This document shows, piece after piece, positions 54,388 to 64,000 of a DNA stretch of 64,000 nt. Location: the NCBI RefSeq assembly GCF_014805685.1, contig NC_060886.1:28818862-28882861 (forward strand), written 5' to 3'. The notes beneath the pieces are model-generated. The model had not been told where the DNA came from. It ran no database searches and saw only the letters and a program-made list of their open reading frames with translations. The stretch is from Silurus meridionalis. Taxonomy: Eukaryota; Chordata; Actinopteri; Siluriformes; Siluridae. The position numbers and the translations under genes are program-made. Within the stretch, counting starts at the first letter, position 1. Each line of letters opens with the position of its first letter.

Positions 54388-54985
54388 ATGGAGTCACATG
54401 ACTTTGTTTACAAGCAAACAACTTAATTTATCTACGTTACAACCCTATCACCTTTTAAAAAAGTTCCCTTGCAAAGCAATACAGCGCCCCCAGAGTTCCT
54501 GCCACTTCTGGAGGTCTTCTTTTCGAAGCATGTTGGGCACCTTCTGCTATTCGCTCTGGATCGCTGCAATAGTGTCAAAACGGCGACGTTTCGAGCTGGA
54601 TCTTCATCTTGGAGAAGAGGGCGAAGTCTGAAGGAGCTAAATTTGGCGAGTAGGGTGGGTGCTGAAGCGAGATCAAGTGGATCGTTATCGGACCATCATC
54701 ATGCACGAGTTGCAGAACGGTTTTCAGGTTGTTGAAGGTCTTCCTGATTTAACAATGTCTTCCGTTGATGTTCACTTCTTGAAAAGACCTCCGATGACTC
54801 GTTGCAGCATCGCCATCGAACGTCTCTGTGGCAGATTTGTCCAGTTTTGCACAAAATTTTACATTTGCTCTTTGATCTAACTTCCTGTTAACGATGAATT
54901 CGTGGACATGGGAACGCATGTGGTCAGAATAGCACCAGTTACACCATTGGTCTCAAAACTTTTGATACCACCTCCTAATACAGGA
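54388..54985 (-). mobile_element. Mariner element with the shared internal deletion
   Basis: On the minus strand: AACTTTTGATACCACCTCC complement (terminal repeat) near 54970, VKFCAKLDKSATETFDGDAA, LVHDDGPITIHLIS, then directly PPYSPNLAPSDFALFSKMKI and QLET, ALYCFARELF-type end. The N-terminal DNA-binding part and the last catalytic Asp context remain; the DD part is missing. The junction falls at the same residue (TIH(M/L)ISL.HP-YSP) as in 19324-19930. Frameshifts present. Confidence 0.88.
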
Positions 54986-54986
54986 T

Positions 54987-55110
54987 GAATGAATTGATCA
55001 GAATCAGGTTTATTGGCCAAGTGTGTTGACAAGGAATTTGGTTCCAGCTGTTAGTGACTCTCAAAAGTACAGACATAAATTTCACTACACATTTAGCTTG
55101 GACTATACAA
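54987..55110 (+). repeat. Interspersed fish repeat (GTTTATTGGCCAAGTGTG type)
   Basis: GATCAGAATCAGGTTTATTG, GCCAAGTGTGTTGACAAGGA, ATTTGGTTCCAGCTG and TAGTGACTCTCAAAAGTACA. This short sequence is frequent in fish genomes; class uncertain. Confidence 0.6.
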
Positions 55111-55289
55111 GACAAAAGACTATACGAGACAATATAGACAGTTTAGGTATTATGTATTGTGATGTGGAACAGCTAAATCTTAATCTAGTCGTGTTTGAAA
55201 ATGTAAATCTTTTCTCCACTTTACACTTAAACATGCAAAAAGAAGCCTGGTCTATTATAGCTTTTCCAAAGCTAATCGCAATGACTATA

Positions 55290-55490
55290 GCATGTTTTAA
55301 CACAGAACGGATTTCCAATTGACAGCTCATGAGCATTAGGTCATCTGCATATTGAATGTGTTCCACACCAACAGGCAACATCTGGACCGGCATATTTATG
55401 CAGAAAACAAATAGAAGTGTGAAAAACAATTCACTCTGGAGGGACCACCAGTCCAAACAGGCTTGACTGATCATTATTAGCATGTCGATC
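55290..55490 (-). mobile_element. Reverse transcriptase fragment with YADD box
   Basis: Minus-strand reading gives LFFTLLFVFCIN, VGVEHIQYADDLMLMSCQLE and then a decayed tail. IQYADDLML is a reverse-transcriptase motif C with both aspartates intact. The frame is open for about 149 codons in total (55103-55552), though only this part is RT-like. The clade is unassigned; wording differs from the L2 (YADDTQL) and Rex1-like (FADDTAM) copies in the window. Confidence 0.6.
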
Positions 55491-55667
55491 ATATTCAGAA
55501 ATTTGTCGCAAGTCTGCCGTTGGTATTGGATTCGTTTGAATTTGAAATTCATTTGAAGATCTCGAATGCTGATTGGTTCAGGAGTTTCTGAAGTGGTTCA
55601 GGCTTTTCTGTTCTCCAGTTAGTTTACGTTTGTACCGAATTTGAATTTTCTCATCAGTCTGGCCTTA

Positions 55668-55815
55668 ATGTGGCATTTCGCAGACGCCCTTTTCCAGAGC
55701 AACTTAGCAACTAAGCAGTTAAGGGTCTTGCTCAAGAACCACAGTGATAGTTTGTGGTAGAACTGGCATTTGAATATATGACCTAATCAGAAATCTAACC
55801 AATGAGCTACAACTT
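55668..55815 (-). mobile_element. tRNA-derived SINE with L2-like tail
   Basis: Plus-strand text GTGGCATTTCGCAGACGCCC, TTTTCCAGAGCAACTTAG, AAGCAGTTAAGGGTCTTGCT, CAAGAACCACAGTG, AACTGGCATTTGAATATATG and CCAATGAGCTACAACTTCCC; the minus strand carries the SINE head, B-box remnant and tail in order. Confidence 0.75.
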
Positions 55816-55829
55816 CCCTGTTTTGAGTT

Positions 55830-55982
55830 CCACAGACCGGATTATTATTGGACAATATTTTCACGGACCGTCCAGATGTGGCGGAGAGAATCCGGTCATT
55901 TTCAAAAATCAAAACTTCAGATTCAGATAATAAATAAAACAGAAATAATGTCCGGTCCGCGGCCCGGGGGTTGGGGACCACT
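55830..55982 (+). mobile_element. hAT deletion derivative (relative of 6587-7029)
   Basis: CCACAGACCGGATTATTATT, GGACAATATTTTCACGGACC, GATGTGGCGGAGAGAATCCG, GTCATTTTCAAAAAT and the right end GGGGGTTGGGGACCACT. About 150 bp, one third of the other copy; the middle and most of the left terminal repeat are gone. Confidence 0.82.
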
Positions 55983-56045
55983 TATCTAATACCTTTTCAT
56001 GTATTGCTTTTTCTTTATCACACTTTTTACTCATTCCCTGGTTAT

Positions 56046-56195
56046 GGGAAGGGGTTTCACAGTGGTTAAGCTGTTGGCCTTCTCATTAGGTCAGGCGTTC
56101 AAATCCCACCCCCACTGCTGGGCCCTTTTGTAAGGCCCTAAACTCTCCACTGGTCAATTGTATGAATATAATAAGAGCAGCTGCCAAATGTTGTC
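56046..56195 (+). mobile_element. tRNA-derived SINE
   Basis: TTTCACAGTGGTTAAGCTGT (A box), CAGGCGTTCAAATCCCACCC (B box), CACTGCTGGGCCCTTTTGTA, AGGCCCTAAACTCTCCACTG, then a decayed L2-like tail (GAGCAGCTGCCAAATGTTGT). Confidence 0.78.
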
Positions 56196-56935
56196 AATGT
56201 TCTTGTTTTATTATTTTTGTCTTGCTTGTTCATCACCTGACCCACATTCCTTTTATGAATTTAAATTTCAACTTGGAGTGTAAGATTCTTTTACCTTCCA
56301 CAAAACAGTTCCTTTTATTTTCACATAAGATGTCTTGCTAGTTACATCATATTAACTGCAAATATACATAATTTATCTTGGTTTTACATTTTCATTTATT
56401 AAATACTTCCACACAGGTCCAAAGACTTTTTATGTCCACTGAACATTCCTCCTGGAGGTGAACATTATCCTAGGACTTTCTTTTCCTCCAAGAAGCAAGG
56501 ACTTAAAGACCTGCACGCAGTTGGTAATGAGATACACCCTGACCTGCTCAACTCTGCCCTCTTTCCTTTTCCACCAGGGACTCACCAATAACGTCCTTTA
56601 CAAGCCACTTGTTTGTTTGTGGGCTTTTGCTGTCGTACCTCTTATGTACAGCTCTTGCTCTGCGTTGAACCCATTCTCCAAGAGGGCAATATTGTCAGGC
56701 TTAATTCTCTCGGAGCTGCTGATTTCTCCCCAGCATTGTGAATTGAGTCATGCAACAATTGACTGTTCTGTTTCTGGCACAAAGAGGCCACACAGAAGCT
56801 AACCCAGAGATCTTTTTTTATGTATTATTTTGTAGTTTCTAAACCAGGTCTCAGCCTAGTCCTTTGCTCAACCTTGAAATTTTTTTCTATAGTTTACTTA
56901 CAATGAGGACATTTGTAGCTTGGGATCAGATTTTT
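56196..56935. other. Unique spacer
   Basis: A 114-codon frame at 56458-56802 has somewhat coding-like composition but no motif that I recognise. I do not call it. Confidence 0.35.
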
Positions 56936-56939
56936 ATTA

Positions 56940-57110
56940 AGAGATGGAAAGTAACAAATTACATTTACTTGTGTTACTGTAAGTTTTTTGTGTCCTTTTT
57001 TTTCATAAAGATGTTTTAAAAATCTGTAATTTGACTTTTATTTAAGTAGGTTTTGTAAGAAGTATTGAACTCAGCTACATAAAATCCCCCCTCCCCCGCT
57101 GTTAAAGTGA
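56940..57110 (+). mobile_element. Fish DNA element end (relative of 37480-37970)
   Basis: GAGATGGAAAGTAACAAATT, ACATTTACTTGTGTTACTGT, TTTTATTTAAGTAGGTTTTG, TAAGAAGTATTGAACTC. Matches the AGTAACAAATTACATTTACT-type end of a common fish element. Boundaries not resolved. Confidence 0.55.
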
Positions 57111-57584
57111 CTGTAAATTTTACTGAGAAGTTTAGTTTTTAATACTAAAATATACCTGAATAATATTAAATTTTCTCTTTCCACCTCTGTTAGATGCACA
57201 TCGCCTACTTGTTCGACAAGCTTAAATCTGTTCGAGTACGTCCTACCCAGGAGCACACAGACATGTGCAAATGTTGCCAATTATTTTAAGACTTAATAAA
57301 AACCATGCAAAAATCCTTCTAAAATACTTCAGGCACCACATGCTTACTCAACAGCTGAAATGCCTTAAACATTGGACCTAGAATTCCTGATCAGGAAATT
57401 ATTCAAACTAAAACCTATAGAGAAATCAAAATTGCATGTCGGCTAAGCTAGTCTTGCTAGCAAGATGTGTTCTGAAAGATCAGTACTTAAATCAATATCT
57501 AGCAAGTGTCTAGAAGTGTTTAAGGGCATCTGAAGATGTTCCTCATCCAGTGAATATTTAATATTTACTGTATGGAGACACTTT
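57111..57584. other. Unique spacer
   Basis: Nothing supported. Confidence 0.4.
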
Positions 57585-57632
57585 TGGAAGTAACTCTAGA
57601 TAACAATGAATGCCAAATGCTACAAATGTATA
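57585..57632 (+). repeat. L2/SINE tail fragment
   Basis: AAGTAACTCTAGATAACAAT, GAATGCCAAATGCTACAAAT, GTA: a mutated form of the L2-type tail without the body. Confidence 0.6.
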
Positions 57633-57689
57633 AAAGTAATACTTTAAGTAGTTTCTTGTTTTAAATGTTCTTGATCTCTACTTTTTAAA

Positions 57690-57765
57690 GTCGTCAAGTC
57701 GAGTCAAGAACCATATAGTCGCTTGTCATTTCAACCATATACTATATAGCTGACACATTACACCT
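57690..57765 (+). repeat. Fish repeat fragment (GTCATTTCAACCATATA type)
   Basis: GTCGTCAAGTCGAGTCAAGA, TTGTCATTTCAACCATATAC, TATATAGCTGACACATTACA. A short match to a frequent fish sequence of unknown class. Confidence 0.45.
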
Positions 57766-58097
57766 TTTTGACCTTAAGTCCTCACTCTTCCCCTCTTGAT
57801 CTCCGTTTAGCAACTTGCCCTGTGATCGAAACATGTTTCAGCTCTTCGGGTGTTTTTGCTTGCATAAACTAAGCAGTTCTTTACGGAAACGGAAAGCCTA
57901 CCACCCATTGTTTCACCTTGTCTTGTCTGACCATGTTTTGTTTCCCATCCAAAATGCATTTGCATCTCACATCCAGGAAGCTTAACACTGTTTAATGCGT
58001 AGGGATGGAGGTTTACAGTATTTCTACAAATGTTATAGCATTATAGCTCATAAATGATATGCCTGGAAAAATTGTATCAAAGGTTTGCGCCAAATTT

Positions 58098-58260
58098 CTG
58101 CCAAACAAAATGTTGAGCTCAAATCCAAGCTTTACCAAACTGCCACTGCTGGGCCCCTTGAGCAAGGCCCTTAACCCTCAACTGCTTACTTGTAAAATGA
58201 TATAATTGGAAGTCACTCTGGATAAAGGCATCTGCCAAATGCCATGAATTGAAATGTAAG
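58098..58260 (+). mobile_element. tRNA-derived SINE with L2 tail
   Basis: GAGCTCAAATCCAAGCTTTA (B box), CCAAACTGCCACTGCTGGGC, CCCTTGAGCAAGGCCCTTAA, CCCTCAACTGC, then AAGTCACTCTGGATAAAGGC, ATCTGCCAAATGCCATGAAT. The best-preserved tail of the family here. Confidence 0.85.
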
Positions 58261-58431
58261 TCTATGGTCAACAATGCATTCCTGTCAGATGACTTCTATT
58301 TTTTAATAACTTAATGACTTTCATTCTATTCATTTTAGCTAAACAAATGGCAATTAATAGTTAAAAAAATCCAAAAGTAAAAAGTGTATGGATTTAAAAA
58401 ATTATTAAATCATACATTCTTCACCACTGGT

Positions 58432-58790
58432 GCTACGTGTCCTGAGAGTCAGGTAGAATAGAGATTAACATGGCAGAGGTAGAGCTGCATCTTCCTGGAG
58501 ACAGGAAGGAATCTGGTTTTATTTGATCTTTTCTTTCTTTTTATTTTTGCACTACAAAGTTGTATTTGTGAAAGTCAGAACCAAAGAAATAAAAGCGGAT
58601 TATCTGTACCATATTGAATTGCAGATCATGTTTTCCATTGCATCGTATTGCACTGAATCGCATTGTATTGATGTTTTCGCATTGCATCGTCATTGGGGTG
58701 AATCGTCTCGCACTGGTAGGTGCTTTGTATGTATCTTTTAATGTATCGTACCGTCGACTATGCATCGAGATGCGAATCGCTTCGGCCTCA
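58432..58790 (+). mobile_element. hAT-like element (family C), longest copy
   Basis: GCTACGTGTCCTGAGAGTCA, GATTAACATGGCAGAGGTAG, AGCTG, TTTTTGCACTACAAAGTTGT, ATTTGTG, then a right part rich in GAATCGCATTG, GCATTGCATCG, GGGGTGAATCGTCTCG and TGCATCGAGATGCGAATCG. It contains the middle that the copy at 8583 lacks, and matches the minus-strand copy at 9930-10150. No transposase. Confidence 0.72.
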
Positions 58791-58839
58791 GTTATGGAAA
58801 TGGGAATATGGATTGGAAATATGCTTCGGTAAAGATGGT

Positions 58840-59930
58840 TTAACTAAGAGAAAAGCGGGGATAATGTAGGGTTTGTTGGGAGTAAGATTTATAACACAGG
58901 AACAGGGTGAGAGTGGTGTTGGAATACATAAGAATATAAGAGGGTAGAGATGGAGAAAATTGCTTTTTTTTTTTTGCAACAACTCAAGGTCAAGTGAGGG
59001 TAGTGACAGATTACATAAGAACAGGCTTAAGATATGAAGGGGTTGTTGGGGTATGGATTACATTTGTGAAGAATGGTGTTTTAATATTCTGGGTGAAGAA
59101 ATAAACAAGATGGATTGCCCAGGGACAGGTTTGGATTGGTGTTGAGGCTAGAGACTGTAGACATGGATCACAAAGGGACAGATTGGGGATGGTGTTTGGG
59201 TATGTGGGATGGATATGGAGACAGGTCCAAGATAGAATGTTGTTGAGATTCAAGTTCAAGTTTGTTTTTATAGCGTTTTCAACAATGTACTTTTTCTCAA
59301 AGCAGCAGAACAAAATATATTAAATATAAGTGAATCCATGAAGAAGAAACCTTGAGAGGAAACCGGACTCAAAAGGAGAACCCATGCTCATTTGGTTGAT
59401 ATCAAGAGTGTGATCATAAATCATAAAAACAATACAAAACACCAGAAAGAGAGAAATACAATGAGTGAAGAAAAACAATACTCATCATTATATACAGTCT
59501 TAAACATTCAGTTGACGTTGTGGAACCAGGAGCTTCTGAGCAACTCAACAGCTCAACATCTGAGATCATTATACAGTAGATCCAACACCAACCACTGCAT
59601 ACCAGAGCCGTAAAACCTTCAATGATGGAAAAACGCCAAATGTAGAATGTTATTTATTGACTAGCGATTCTATTTCATGAAGTGGGATCCGAATGGCACT
59701 GTTACATCTCATAGATGTTTCGTGATGTTTGTATGGTCGGCATATTTTTTTTTGGAGGTCCAAAATATTCACGAGGTGTGGATGAGAAAAAGGTAGAGAT
59801 GAATTTCACAGGGATAGATTAGTGTTTGTATATATCTTATATACAGTTCATTGTTGGGGTGGAGATAAATTAGTATTGGGATACACATATACGGAAAAGG
59901 GTTGGAGCAGTGTTTAGATGATGTGGGTAT
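58840..59930 (+). repeat. Degenerate G-rich minisatellite-like region
   Basis: 58840-59234 and 59750-59930 are G-rich on the plus strand, with recurring GGTGTTGGAATA / GTTGTTGGGGTATGGA / GGTGTTTGGGTATG and ACAGATTGGGG / ACAGGTTTGGATT words at irregular 30-60 bp spacing. The two parts are separated by the family-B insertion at 59235-59640. No exact unit can be fixed by eye. Confidence 0.4.
59235..59640 (+). repeat. Interspersed repeat (family B)
   Basis: TTCAAGTTTGTTTTTATAGC, GTTTTCAACAATGTACTTTT, TCTCAAAGCAGC, AAGAAGAAACCTTGAGAGGA, AACCGGACTCAAAAGGAGAA, CCCATGCTCATTTGGTTGAT, ATACAGTAGATCC. Contains the left part (TTTTATAGCGTTTTCAACAA) that is eroded in other copies. Confidence 0.78.
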
Positions 59931-59939
59931 AAGAACAGA

Positions 59940-62030
59940 TTTTCATTGCCGAGCTCTCTAGAGACACTGTAACAAACCTAAACAAGTTGTTGATTTGCGG
60001 TGCAGAACTCGCCAAGTGACTGGAGAAACTATTACACTGCCTTAGATATCCCCAGCTCAATATTCCACCGTGCTCCCAAATGACCTTCAAGCAATATTGC
60101 TGGATCAAAAGCTTGTACAATAAGTCTAATAATAGAAAAAAAAGAAGAAATTATCCACTGATATAGGTAAGAACCACAAGTTTAAAGGATTTGAGGATGT
60201 GCTTTCTATGAGCTTTTATTCATTGTTTAATAGCTTACCTGAATATTGCTTTTTGTCATATGATAAAATTCTGGCATTTTGGATCGAACCGGGAACTTCT
60301 TTAGAACCTTTTATTACAGCACACAATCTCTGATCAAATATTTTCATTACTACTAATCAGTTTCCAACCCGGAACCCTAGAGATGTGTCATTTGGAATAG
60401 GTTGCGCTGGTTCCTCAAACAGTCAGGGAGAAATTGAGCCTCAAGGCCTTTTGTGCCATGGGTTTATAAAAACAAATGGTCCTCAATGCTGAACAAAAGG
60501 CACCAAAATAGATGTTCTTTTTTAATGCAAATTACTGCATTCTTATCAGAAGGTCCAAACTGGTACTAGGAATAGACTAGGACATCAATCTCAGAATATC
60601 AACAGAGGTTCGTGTTTATATTGCGTTATTCGTTATAAATGATTGTGAGGAAGAAAAATGGCCTTTTTAGTTTTAGCAGCCAGACAGTTTTAGTTTTTAA
60701 TTGTTGCGTTTATATTGTTTAACATTTTCAAAATTCTGAAGCTTCCATTTTCTGGAAAGAACCACCTCAGTGGATTTGCCATAAAAAACTGTGAAGTGAA
60801 AATTATAATAAAGGAAGTTAAAGATACAATATTAGAATTTCAGTTATATTATACAGTTTCTTTCAAAACTATTGCAATGTAGGGGCAGTTTTCTCGCTAT
60901 TCCCCCAGGAGTGGGTTTTCCTCTGAAAGATGAAATGCTACTCAATTTGGCCTGGGTGATTGACTTGGCCAGTTTAAATCTTTCTACTTATTTCCCCTGA
61001 TGAAGTGCTTTATTGTCTTGTATCCACCGATAAAGTCCTTTATTGTGTTCTTTATTGTCTTTTATTGTCTTGCGTTTTGGATCATTGTCTCGCTTCATGA
61101 TGGAGTTCATGCCAAATAGATTGGATGCGTTTCTTTGTAAATTGGCACAATGAATGTTCCAGAAGCCAGCAAAACAAGCCCAAGCTATGCTTGATAAAAA
61201 AGCTTTAATGTTTTGGATCATGATCAGATCCTTTCCTTCTCCACTCTTAAAGTTTTTCAAACAGTGGCTTCATTCCTTTTTCCCCATACACTGCGGGGGT
61301 CGTTTGTTTGCAACACTTGTTTTGGAAATTTTCTTCACAGTTCTATCAATTTCTTTTTTGTTTATTGTCTGCTATTTTTCTGGTTCAACTTGTGTGATGT
61401 CTGGTTTGTAGTATACCAGTTGTTTTGCTTTTTCCCCCAGACATTACAAATTGTCTTATCGTCCAATCATTCCCATCTTTTCCCAGCTTTAAAATTATTT
61501 TAATAAACAAATCCTATAAAAAATAAACATGTCAGCCATGTTCTATTATTTCTAATTACCATCTATGGTGGTGGCATCATTGCGATCTGGGGATGCTTTT
61601 AATCCACAAAACACTTGGCTTCTTGGTAAAAAAAAATGAAGCTGGATTAGATGGAGCAAAGAACAAAACAAAAAAAAACTTTATAAAAGAACCTCATACA
61701 AAACACTAAATCTAATCTAAGTAAATAGATAAATAAATACATAAATAAAATAAAGCTTGGGAGAAAATTAAGTTTGCACTAGGATAGTAGTTCCAAACTA
61801 AATCCCAAAGCAATGCAGTAGTGGTTAGAAACCAACCTATTATAATCAAATAATTCAAATCTAAACCTGGGAATTGTTCAAAAAACGTAAACGGAAATCC
61901 TCTAGCGATTTAGTTTTCTTTTTAATGACGCCAATAAACGCTATAAAACGATAAAATCAGATTTAACATATTGCGTAATGTATCCTTCTATCATGTATTA
62001 TTTACTAGTATTTAAGTATTACCCATGTTT
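59940..62030. other. Unique AT-rich spacer
   Basis: No supported gene or repeat. Repeated TTTATTGTCTTG words at 61010-61075 are a small degenerate tandem patch. Frames near 61.1-61.5 kb are T-rich and lack motifs. Confidence 0.4.
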
Positions 62031-62039
62031 GTCCATTCA

Positions 62040-62225
62040 CACTGTACATTAGGGTTCTTTCAATTCGTTCTAAATATTTGAAGACGCAGGCAGGCAGTCC
62101 TGCATAATACATCGTACGAAACGAGCTAATCATTAAGAGATGACAACGATTAATAATTAACATGTGGGCTTTGCAGGGGACATTTATAACCATGTTAATT
62201 ACATGAAATAAGGACAATATTCCGT
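62040..62225 (+). promoter_or_regulatory. Candidate conserved non-coding element
   Basis: GACGCAGGCAGGCAGTCCTG, CATAATACATCGTACGAAAC, GAGCTAATCATTAAGAGATG, ACAACGATTAATAATTAACA, TTTGCAGGGGACATTTATAA, CCATGTTAATTACATG. Several TAAT cores and no repeats. Appearance only. Confidence 0.35.
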
Positions 62226-63380
62226 TTAATGTAGGGATGCGTTTAAAAATTCAAATGGCGATTCGTTTTAGATGGAAATCTCATTTTTAATAGAATTTTA
62301 TTGGTTTATTTCAATAAAAATAAAAAACTATACCTAGATACCATGGCCTTTATGCACATTCACCCTGTAAGGCTCCATTATTGAAAAAAAAAAGACATGG
62401 TGCCGTTCCAAATGCTGCGCCCCAAACTACAATATGGCGTTTCCTCAATAATAGATCCTTCCAGGGTAAGCGTGCATGAAGGGCATGGTGATGGAGCTGC
62501 TTGTTCATTCATTGCCTACTGTTTTCTCTGTGATAACTGCACCTCCAGGTCTTTCCGGGGGTCTTTCAGAGTGGCCTTTGGGATATTTTCCTGAATAATG
62601 TTCTGACTTGCAGGAAGCTCCCGCAAAGGCTTGATGGTGGACTGATGTTTCATGTTGTAGATGGGGTTTCAAACAGCATTCAGAAGATCCGGCAGTAACC
62701 AGTACCATTATTATGAAGCGCATCGCTCTTGGGGAAAGATCTCATGAGATGTCGAATCAGCTGCTTTTCCTGAAGATATTCAACACCTTTTCCTGTGTCA
62801 TTCCACTTTATTAGAAAATAACTTTTTATAGATTTTAATATTATGCTTTCTTTGTATTTGTCCATCTTATTTTTCTGAATAACTGCATTTTATCTCTGTT
62901 TAATCAAAAAATAATGGTTTTGAGATTCTTATATCCCCTTACTATATATATATCTCAATATAACGTGTTCTTCATAACTTCTACCACCTTCCTCCATAAT
63001 GTGTTCTTCTGAAAACTGCATACTGCTCATCTGTACCTGAAATAGAAACTTCATTAAATTCTCGACCACACAATTTCACTCTACTCAAACCAGAAAAAAA
63101 CTCGTCTTTGCAATAGTGTTTTCTCCAGGAATTATGCCGAAGCAGGAACGCGAGCTGGATCACGGAGAGGAAAGAAGCCCGATAATCATGTGCTAACTCA
63201 CTTGATTAACTTACCATGTTTCCTATGGTGACTCGGAGCTTTTTTCCTCGGTGCTCTGCCTCTATAAACTTTTGTTCAAATGCAATATTTATATGGAAAA
63301 ATCGCTCAATTGCAAATGTAAAATCTGTCTTGTTAAAGCAGAGATTTATCAGTCCCTTTCTGAAACCTTATTTTGTTGTA
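62226..63380. other. Unique spacer
   Basis: No supported element. A GC-richer stretch at 62395-62640 lacks a recognisable frame. Confidence 0.4.
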
Positions 63381-63384
63381 TGAT

Positions 63385-63815
63385 AGATGGTTTATATTAT
63401 TTGGAAAAAGTATTGTGACCCCTGACTTTTCCAGCAACATGTAGCTCCTCTCACACTGTACAACAAATCATGAGGCACACAATTTTCTGTCTTTGGGTGC
63501 AGTCAGCGTTCACATTCATCCCAAAGGTTTTCAGTAGGGATGAGATCAGAGCTCTATAGCGGCAAGATCTTCCTCTCCAAAGCATGTAAACCAGATCTTC
63601 AAGGAGCTCACTTTGTGCACAGGGGCATCACTATGCTGGAACAGGTTTTGGTTTTCGAAGTTTAAGTGAATGCAAAATTCAAAGTTCAAAGAATGCAAAA
63701 TCCAAAAACTACAATTCAGTGCCTACAGCTTTGTGGAAACAGTTTTGAAAAGAACCACATATAGCAGGAAAGGTCAGGCGACCCAATACTTTTGGCAATA
63801 TAGTGTATATATGTG
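63385..63815 (+). mobile_element. MITE-like element (family A), near full length
   Basis: Left end TTGGAAAAAGTATTGTGACC then CCTGACTTTTCCAGC; inside GGGTGCAGTCAGCGTTCACA, TTCATCCCAAAGGTTTTCAG, GAGATCAGAGCTCTATAGCG, TTGTGCACAGGGGCATCACT, ATGCTGGAACAGG, ACAGCTTTGTGGAAACAG, AAAAGAACCACATATAGCAG; right end CCCAATACTTTTGGCAATAT then AGTGTATA. Both ends carry a decayed inverted AATACTTTTxGxCxATA-type repeat. Confidence 0.85.
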
Positions 63816-64000
63816 TGTGTATAAATATATATATATGGACACATCATTCCTTATTGCAAATAACAAAACTGAAATATTGGCCTGCAAATCAAAAGATCTT
63901 CTATAAAACCACCCCCTCACACCACACCACACATCTCACATTCCAGAACTCTACTATATAGTAATTACTCATCCTACTCCAGCACCGCCTGAAGATAAAT

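Noticed and set aside
56458..56802. A 114-codon frame as an exon
   Set aside because: Somewhat natural composition but no recognised family or clear splice context; too weak to call.
61010..61075. TTTATTGTCTTG words as a satellite
   Set aside because: Only a few imperfect repeats over about 65 bp.
1..64000. CRISPR array, bacterial operon, phage or other prokaryotic system
   Set aside because: Sequence character is that of a vertebrate genome throughout. Direct repeats found are microsatellites, diverged tandem units or transposons, not short identical repeats with unique spacers.
1..64000. Endogenous retrovirus with LTRs
   Set aside because: No pair of long direct repeats with a primer-binding site and gag/pol order was seen. 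The reverse-transcriptase pieces are of non-LTR type.

Overview
This window looks like gene-poor, transposon-rich intergenic DNA from a ray-finned fish, possibly a catfish. It is AT-rich with long TA, TG/CA, GA/CT and ATT microsatellites. Nearly everything recognisable is a teleost-type mobile element: Tc1/mariner, hAT, L2, RTE-like and Rex1-like LINEs, and tRNA-derived SINEs. I found no convincing intact host protein-coding gene, rRNA gene, functional tRNA gene, CRISPR array or bacterial-style operon. The longest open frame (about 240 codons, 33617-34339) is a decayed L2 reverse transcriptase. The fish assignment rests on repeat families recognised by eye; the catfish suggestion is weaker.

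Layout. 1-780 holds short coding-like fragments on the minus strand that I cannot identify. 1.6-2.5 kb: a Tc1 fragment next to the 3' end of an RTE-like LINE. 3.0-3.8 kb: three diverged tandem copies of a ~330 bp unit. 4.15-4.9 and 7.4-8.0 kb: two diverged copies of one non-repeat-looking block, with a hAT element with clear target duplications between them. 8.5-16.5 kb: hAT pieces, a Rex1-like LINE, TA arrays and a TA-flanked inverted-repeat element. 18.5-23.9 kb: a Tc1 deletion derivative, a deleted mariner, an L2 fragment and a catfish-like interspersed repeat. 29-35 kb: Rex1-like remnants, facing TG and CA arrays, and two L2 copies in a row. 39-48.7 kb: a dense cluster of SINEs, MITE-like elements, mariner and Tc1. 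51.7-63.8 kb: the same families again.

How the parts relate. Two LINE/SINE tail-sharing pairs are visible: a tRNA-Glu-derived SINE shares its 3' end with the RTE-like LINE, and a second SINE family shares its 3' end with the L2 LINE. At least two mariner copies share one internal deletion, which points to spread as a non-autonomous subfamily. Several AT-rich but non-repetitive stretches carrying TAATTA-like motifs (about 9.2, 15.6, 18.2, 26.1, 37.1, 38.7, 49-50.7 and 62.1 kb) look like candidate conserved non-coding elements, but only cross-species alignment could show that. No previously undescribed biological system is evident.
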